This document shows, piece by piece, positions 35,126-40,315 of a DNA stretch of 40,315 bases. Made by a program: the position numbers and the translations under genes. Source of the stretch: Apostichopus californicus (taxonomy: Eukaryota; Echinodermata; Holothuroidea; Aspidochirotida; Stichopodidae); assembly GCA_020650975.1 (NCBI GenBank), contig JAIPMN010001314.1, positions 1-40,315 on the forward strand, in the 5' to 3' direction. The notes beneath the pieces were generated by a model that worked only from the letters and a program-made list of their open reading frames with translations, was not told the origin of the DNA and did not search any database. Within the stretch, counting starts at the first letter, position 1. Each line of letters starts with the position of its first letter.

Positions 35126-35256
35126 GGTCTCATGAGAAGGAAGGGCAGTGACCGGGGGGGGTCAGCACAGTGTTATTATTTTACCAGGACTTTATAGGCG
35201 CCGTAGAACGAGGTGCTAAGGTTATGAGGAGACAGGTAAGCTCGTCACTCGTAAAT
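35126..35256 (-). repeat. Dispersed repeat, copy 7 (minus orientation)
   Basis: The reverse complement reads cgagcttacctgtctcctca, then taaccttagcacctcgttct, a conserved aacactgtgctgacc, a C run, ggtc and gcccttccttctcatgaga. It aligns with copy 5 over almost its full length. On the gene's sense strand it presents gagacag|gtaagc, a near-perfect donor consensus. Confidence 0.75.
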
Positions 35257-35874
35257 ATCCAAACCAGTAAGTTTTGGAATTTTGGTATATGTAACAATTT
35301 AAAATGCACAGCGATGGATACATGTACTTATATATAGTATGTAAAGTTATTGTGATCTCACTTAATTCAGACCAAGGTTTACAAGAGTGGTTTTATGTGT
35401 CAAGGTGATGTTGTGCTTTGGATTAAGTTGATCAACACTGTCTATGTTCACTTAAAAATAAATGACAGGGGGGGAGGGGGGTGGAGAAAAAAATATGGGA
35501 AAAAAGTTTAAGGTTCTACAGGTGTTCTTGTGGCTCTTTTCTTTTTACATGATGGCAAAACACCCAGCACAATGTTTATGCCCTGATATCTCCCAGCCTG
35601 AGCAATATTAAGGTTGAGATCATATTTTGGGGGAGTTACGTAGTCATCACAAGTCACTATCCTAAGATATAAGATAGGGTTAGCATTTCTGGTAATCAAG
35701 TTGGCTACAGGATGTGTAATTTCTGGAGACTAGTTATCCCTGCTTCTAGTAAGCTCTGTGCCTTAGAAAAATGCTGGTCTTAAAAAAAAATATGTATCTA
35801 ATAAATTATATATATAAAAATTTTAATATTAGTATATATCTAAAAATTTTCATCTTTTGTTTTGTGTTTGACAG

Positions 35875-36008
35875 ATTTTCTGTTTCTGAGAGTGGAACCT
35901 TGACCATACACAGAGTAGAGTTCAGCGACATTGGAGCCTATTCATGTATACCATACAACGTTGTGGGCACCGAAGGACCCTCAGATGCAGCCATCCTCAG
36001 GGTCATAG
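35875..36008 (+). CDS. IGSF9: IGSF9-like exon: Ig domain 4, C-terminal half
   Basis: A 134 nt exon, entered in phase 2 and left in phase 1. The acceptor is gtttgacag and the donor is catag|gttagg. It encodes FSVSESGTLTIHRV, the F-strand Cys in GAYSCIPYN and the motif VGTEGPSDAA, closely matching YSCTPYNSLGTAGPS of vertebrate IGSF9. The donor is weaker than consensus (gttagg instead of gtaagt). The final part of the exon with this donor is copied three more times downstream at about 100 bp spacing. Reading through the donor meets TAG at once. Confidence 0.92.
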
Positions 36009-36340
36009 GTTAGGCTTATGTAAATTTACATGTAGATAAGGCCAATGAATATTTATGACCATGCAATGTTGAAAGGACTCTTGGATGCAGCTATCCTCAG
36101 GGTCATAGGTTAGACTTATGAAAATTTATATGTAGATAAGGCCAATGAATATTCATGACCATGCAATGTTGTAAGGACTCTCAGATGCGGCCATCCTTAG
36201 AGTCCATAGGTTAAGTCTTACACTAATTCATATTTATATCATCAATGGATATTCATATAAATTACACATCGGTGTCACTGATTGGCCCTCAGCTACAGTT
36301 GTTGTTAGGGTCATTGGTATCATTATTACTTCAATAGTGC
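35955..36340 (+). repeat. Tandem copies of the Ig4b exon end and donor (about 100 bp, 4 copies)
   Basis: The segment reading tcagatgcagccatcctcag then ggtcatag|gttag recurs. Donor-equivalent GT dinucleotides fall at 36009, 36109, 36210 and 36317. Copies 1 and 2 share the following intron sequence (ataaggccaatgaatatt) nearly perfectly. Copy 3 is more diverged and copy 4 barely recognisable, which suggests successive duplication and decay. Confidence 0.88.
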
Positions 36341-36788
36341 ATACATTAAGGGTTGGAATGTGTATGTTTATTAGTCTGATATTGTAGTGTTATTTTATTG
36401 TTACTATATGTATAGAGCAGCTTAACGTATTGATTTTTAGCTAGTAAATCTGGGGTTGAGGGGGGGGGGGGGGCTGGGGGCACTGATCAAATGTACAGCT
36501 GATGGAAGAGGAATCAAGATCGAAGAAGCGAGGAACTCTACTTCAATCTTTTTCTGCAGAAATGCAGATTTAGCATAGGTCTGTAAATGAGATGAGAAAA
36601 TATTAGAACTTTTGATGTATGTTCCCTTCATACTTTAGATGGGGTCATCTCTGCAAGACTTGGCTGTTTAATATCATTTCTTCGGATATATATTGTTTAC
36701 ACACTGTAAAGTCGATGGAATAAGTTTTTGGTGTGATCTTGTTTATTTACTCTCCATCTCTCTTTCCCTCTTCCTCTCTCTCTTTCAG
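36009..36788 (+). other. Intron between Ig4b and Ig5a (780 bp)
   Basis: The first 310 bp are three decaying copies of the preceding exon end plus donor. A G14 run lies at 36460-36473, and a long CT tract precedes the acceptor. Nothing else is recognised. Confidence 0.8.
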
Positions 36789-36904
36789 AAAAGCCCTCCT
36801 TTGCTTGCACTCCTGCAAACAATCACCACCGTAAGGTGAACCAGTCGGTCACTTTCAAGTGCATCGCAGATGGAAATCCCCCGTTAGAGGTGGAGTGGCG
36901 GAAG
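36789..36904 (+). CDS. IGSF9: IGSF9-like exon: Ig domain 5, N-terminal half
   Basis: A 116 nt exon, entered in phase 1 and left in phase 0, with a long CT-rich pyrimidine tract before the acceptor ctctttcag and a strong donor aag|gtgagt. It encodes EKPSFACTPANN, B-strand Cys (FKCIADGNPP) and core Trp (VEWRK). The stretch resembles the vertebrate C.A.GDPPPVVSWTK region and breaks at the same place before VG.GL. Sequon NQS is present. Confidence 0.92.
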
Positions 36905-39291
36905 GTGAGTTACTGTCGTGATGTCAGACCTATCGATCATTCCCTCTAATTCAAACGATGCAACACTTAGAACCATCCAAATGGCGATAAAAAGACTTTA
37001 TGAGGACATGACCAAAAGATAAAATTGTACCCATAATTTTCCTCCTAACAACGCTATTTCATTCTTGCTGATCTCATGACCTCATTAAATATTGTTTGGT
37101 CTCCCGAAAGGGAAAACTATGCGAGGGTCCACCTACAGTATGGATCGCATAGTATGTAACTACTAGTACCGTTAGATTCGTTTAACATGGCAACATATAG
37201 AAACATACTCAAAGCCGAAGCCAAAGTGAATTAATCAGGTCACGCATCCGGAGTCTATGCATGATAAGTTCTTCAATACCGCCCTCAATGCCTTTCGAGA
37301 AACATTTCATACTGAAGTTTTGATTAAGATATTGTGTTTACCCAGTCTATAACAGCCTTGGGAATTATTTCTTCTGTTGCTTAATTTCTGTAATGGGTAT
37401 TGTTCCTATTGGTTCAGTGCAGAAAGAATGCAAGGGAAATCTGGTTAAAATGCTGCAAACATATATAGGCCAATACTTCTACTACTAATAGAATAGCATG
37501 CAACCATTACACAGAGTGAGGCCAATGTTTAACCCCTGGAAGTTCCAGAACCAGGCGCGTAGCCAGGAATTTGCCATGGGGGGGGCGAAACTGTCGGCTA
37601 ATTACCAGAGCCGTAGATTTGGCATTGCAAACTATTTAAGCGTGAGTTGGCGCGAAGCGTACAAGAAAATTTTGGCTGAAAATGCCTCCCAGATCGCTGG
37701 AAATGGCACTTCCCAGGCCTTGTAAGTTGCATCTTAGCATTTTCTCTTTTGAAATTACTAGCGATATCATAAAAACATTAAAAAAAAATTTTTACAAAAT
37801 AAAAAAAAAAAAAAAAAAAAAAAAATATGCTCAAGGGGGGGGGCGGCTGCCCCCTTCGCCCCCCCCCATGGCTACGCAACTGCCTGGAACTAATGCAAAC
37901 ACATTTAGACCTGGTGCTTTATATCAGGATGGGAAGCAAAAACCTTATAAATTTAATCGGTTAATGTTGGCTTTGTGAAATGTCAACTTGATTCCTTTGA
38001 TTCCCACAGTCTGTCACAAAGGGGTGGGGGGGGGGGTATTCTAGCAGTAGCTGTTGCCATTATTGAACATATATATCCTTTGTGTTCAAAGCAAACCCAA
38101 TTTGTTCCTATTATACTGGTTTACCATGACTGTACATATTTAGATAGGAATAGACAATATTTGCCTAAATTGTTAAGAGTGTAAAATACTTAATGACCGT
38201 GACAGGTAGTCACATAATGAGATCCTGCCGATGGGAATTTAAAATTCAACAGAAAGGAACCAGTAAGAGTGTAATCAGGTCATTTTTTACGTTGATATTA
38301 AAAAGGGAAGGGGTGGGGGGGGGAGGGGGGTAGAGGTGTGCTAGGGTTATATTACAGAGAGGATAGAATGGGACGATAGAGTGTATAGTGAGACACTTTG
38401 TAAGTTTAAAAAAAAATGAAAAATGTACATTTATTGAAGAGAGATAGTGGCCATATGATGTAGCCTGTATCACTTCATGAACCTATGATAAAACTTGAAT
38501 ATATAGGTGATTGGGACAAGAGCAGTTTTCAGATATTAGAAGGGGGTGGGGGTGGGTGGGTGGGTGAGAAAGAGGACAATAATATTGACACATCAAGTTC
38601 AGGAATACTTGGAAAAGGAGGGGTGTAAATGAGGGCAGGGCAGGGATGGATTTTTGTACCGTTCGACCAGCTTTGAAACGTAGGACTGCTCGATCGTTGG
38701 GATGGAGGTGTTGAGGGCGCCAGCATTCTTTTGATGTAATGATCCTTGTGTGGTCTTAGATACCAAATGCACCACTTGTTTCAAATCAAATCAAAAGGAG
38801 TTTAACCCCTGGTCGACCTCGCGAGAGGTCCTACGGAGGACTTGTCTCAAAGCTTAGTTTGAGCAATGTCCCATTTTGGGGTAGGGTCAACGGCTGGAGT
38901 AGATAAGGAAGGGGGAGGGGGGAAGTGGAGGTACATCATGTACCAAAAGGGATATTTTTTAAAGAAGGGGTGTGTGAGTAGGAGGCTGGGGCAGGAGCAA
39001 TATTTAAGAAAGGACAGCTTTATGGTTGTAGGACTGTATCAGCTGGTAATCAGTTCATTCAAGACAGGTGGATGGTTATGGAATGATGCTGCGGGGGGGG
39101 GGGGCCTTGGGGGGGGGACTTATCAAGATGCAAAATCTACAGCTGTTATAATAGATGAATAAATTGATCAAGTCTACATTGTGAAGTTTGGGAATGACTT
39201 GCCTAACAGGCTCGATAAACCCTTCACAAGGAGTCTTTGTTTAATATTTCATAATTCATACAGCCTTCTTAACATTGACATCCTTATCCAG
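36905..39291 (+). other. Intron splitting Ig5 (2.39 kb)
   Basis: Contains a 331 bp hAT-type MITE (37552-37882) with an internal A tract, and several G runs on the sense strand (near 38026, 38313 and 39092). No other gene is seen. Confidence 0.8.
37552..37882. mobile_element. hAT-type MITE in the Ig5 intron
   Basis: A 331 bp element with imperfect inverted ends CAGGCGCGTAGCCAGG and ccatggctacgcaactg. The interior shares ttggcgcgaagcgtacaaga, then gatcgctggaaatggcactt with the elements at 11.4-12.3 kb. Flanking octamers tccagaac and cctggaac match at 5 of 8 positions, mostly transition differences, compatible with an aged TSD. An A tract of about 25 and G/C runs lie inside. No coding capacity. 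Confidence 0.75.
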
Positions 39292-39442
39292 GTGGGAGGA
39301 TTGCTTCCAGAAAACAGACATGTCATTACCTCAGAGGGTCTGACCATCGGTAACCTGACCAAGGAAGACACGGGAGTCTACGAGTGTTCCATCACCAATG
39401 AAGTCGCCACGGTGACTGCATCGGCCAATCTTTATATTCAAA
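39292..39442 (+). CDS. IGSF9: IGSF9-like exon: Ig domain 5, C-terminal half
   Basis: A 151 nt exon, entered in phase 0 and left in phase 1. The acceptor is ccttatccag and the donor is tcaaa|gtaggg. It encodes VGGLLPENRH, then LTIGNLTKEDTGVYECSITN and a tail TASANLYIQ. The F-strand Cys lies in YECSITNEVA, matching the WECSASNAVARVATSTNVYV segment of vertebrate IGSF9. Sequon NLT is present. The exon follows a 2.4 kb intron that contains a hAT-type MITE. Confidence 0.93.
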
Positions 39443-39977
39443 GTAGGGATTGAATTTTTCTTCTTTTTTTTGGCCTCTAAGGGTCCCTTCGTAGTCATTA
39501 GTCACATGTGACAAGTTCCTACTTTGAATTGATGAAGGAGGGAGTGGTTGGGAGTGGCGAGGGAGTTAAATATGTGATGGATAGGTGTTTGAAGAAGAAC
39601 GTAAATGATGTGAAAACAGACTTCTTCAGTTGCAAATCAAACATTCCAGGAATATGACATTTGAAGTTTCACCCCAATGGGGAGAGGGGGGGGGGATGGG
39701 GGGATGTACCATCTCTGGGTGACCCTGTACGAACTAAATAACAAACAAGCACATATATTTATTCCGTCATTCAGTTTTTCAGACGGTATTAAAGGGACTA
39801 CAATGAGTTAATCCTGACACCAGTATCTTTATTAAGAAGAACAAGAAATAAATCTATTTAATTTGAGAAATATTAAAATATAAGCCGTGCAGTAGAAACA
39901 TCATTTCACTGTTTGCGTTACATTTTCACCGCTTTGAATCTTAACCCTACAATTTGTTATTTGTTATCCTATTTCAG
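39443..39977 (+). other. Intron between Ig5b and FnIII-1 (535 bp)
   Basis: AT-rich, with a G-rich run at about 39686-39702. No other feature is seen. Confidence 0.75.
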
Positions 39978-40089
39978 TGACGTCGCCCCACATGCCTCAC
40001 AACGTTTCAGTGTTGACAAGTTCCACATCAGCCTACATTTGGTGGTCGCCCGGTTACAACGGCGGAACGGAACAAAGGTTCACCGTCAG
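39978..40089 (+). CDS. IGSF9: IGSF9-like exon: first fibronectin III domain, N-terminal half
   Basis: A 112 nt exon, entered in phase 1 and left in phase 2. The acceptor is ctatttcag and the donor is gtcag|gtaaat. The translation begins TSPHMPHNVSVL, then AYIWWSPGYNGGTEQRFTV. This equals the vertebrate IGSF9 transition TSPHVVTNVSV with W.PGF.GG..QRFSV at the A-C strands of FnIII-1. The rest of the domain should lie beyond the window. Sequon NVS is present. Confidence 0.92.
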
Positions 40090-40315
40090 GTAAATGACAC
40101 TGGCACCTATTGTTGTATCACTTGAATTCTAACAATTGAAAAATCAAACAATGGCTTGTCTATTGTTTAAATATGAATAGGGTTGGAAGTAACATCGTGG
40201 GAAATAAGTGCAAGAGTAAACTGGTGTCATTGTGTCAATAACTGAACGAGACGGATGTACTTTTAGTTTGGTTTGTAACGGAGGGGGGGGGGGGGGAGTA
40301 GGAACCAATGCACCC
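40090..40315 (+). other. Start of the intron inside FnIII-1, cut by window end
   Basis: Begins gtaaat. It contains a long G run near 40281-40296 and nothing else recognisable. Confidence 0.75.

Larger units (their letters stand above)
34998..35874 (+). other. Intron splitting Ig4 (877 bp)
   Basis: Starts almost directly with a TGGTY-type simple array (35016-35109), followed by a minus-strand copy of the dispersed repeat (35126-35256). The rest is AT-rich, ending in a T/A-rich acceptor region. Confidence 0.8.
27443..40089 (+). other. IGSF9: IGSF9/Turtle-family Ig-FnIII adhesion receptor gene, partial (8 exons)
   Basis: Gene model assembled from eight GT-AG exons: 27443-27790, 32541-32810, 33178-33465, 34847-34997, 35875-36008, 36789-36904, 39292-39442 and 39978-40089. 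The exon phases join without a stop to give about 523 codons. The order Ig1-Ig2-Ig3-Ig4-Ig5-FnIII and several family signatures identify it: GRVSL before an Ig1 F-strand, CSPSNG with AYLTVQY in Ig3, YSCIPYN..GT.GPS in Ig4, and TSPH..HNVSV leading into FnIII-1. Known family role (IGSF9, IGSF9B, Drosophila turtle): type I membrane homophilic adhesion in dendrite arborisation, synapse maturation and axon tiling. The signal peptide exon and everything after the start of FnIII-1 (remaining FnIII, transmembrane segment, cytoplasmic tail) are not in the window or not found. Invertebrates usually have one gene, so an IGSF9 versus IGSF9B distinction is not meaningful here. Confidence 0.9.

Overview
This 40.3 kb window is animal nuclear DNA. 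It is AT-rich, has spliced exons with GT-AG borders, long introns, DNA-transposon relics, minisatellites and no operon-like gene packing. The one gene I can identify is a plus-strand, eight-exon fragment of an immunoglobulin-superfamily adhesion receptor of the IGSF9 / Drosophila Turtle (Dasm1) family. It starts near 27.4 kb and runs off the right edge. Single-copy-like IGSF9 features together with abundant hAT-type 'CAGGGGCGTAGCCAGG' repeats suggest an invertebrate deuterostome. An echinoderm is my best guess, but the species cannot be fixed from the sequence alone.

Layout. 1-11.3 kb: no recognisable protein gene. It holds simple repeats, a 0.5 kb polypyrimidine tract, an enhancer-like island near 4.9-5.1 kb, a minus-strand locus whose head matches the 5' end of U2 snRNA (6.5-6.7 kb), and a structured retroposon-like segment next to a T23 tract (9.64-9.78 kb). 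11.3-13.8 kb: a 26-35 bp minisatellite interrupted by a hAT relic that still carries the last transposase exon. That exon is split by a second, smaller hAT-type element with a perfect 8 bp target duplication. 13.8-27.4 kb: mostly unassigned sequence, with a 14-unit AT-rich minisatellite at 22.77-23.13 kb. This block may be the first intron or 5' flank of the Ig gene; no convincing signal-peptide exon was found. 27.4-40.1 kb: exons for Ig1 (one exon), Ig2 (one), Ig3 (one), Ig4 (two), Ig5 (two) and the first half of the first fibronectin III domain. All splice phases are compatible, giving one uninterrupted frame of about 523 codons.

Most notable observations. (1) Two exon borders of the receptor gene have been tandemly duplicated together with their splice sites: the Ig3 acceptor (89-90 bp, two copies) and the Ig4b donor (about 100 bp, four decaying copies). 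(2) A dispersed repeat of about 130-160 bp, seen in seven copies, carries a consensus 5' splice site on its reverse strand. Inverted copies flank exon 4, and others flank exons 2-3, an arrangement known to favour RNA pairing, exon skipping or circular RNA. (3) There is a nested hAT insertion whose removal exactly restores the transposase reading frame. (4) A U2 snRNA head is joined to an unrelated, hairpin-rich body.

Functionally the receptor would be a type I surface protein used in neural adhesion and dendrite or axon patterning. Everything else in the window is non-coding or mobile-element material whose possible effect is on splicing or regulation of that gene.
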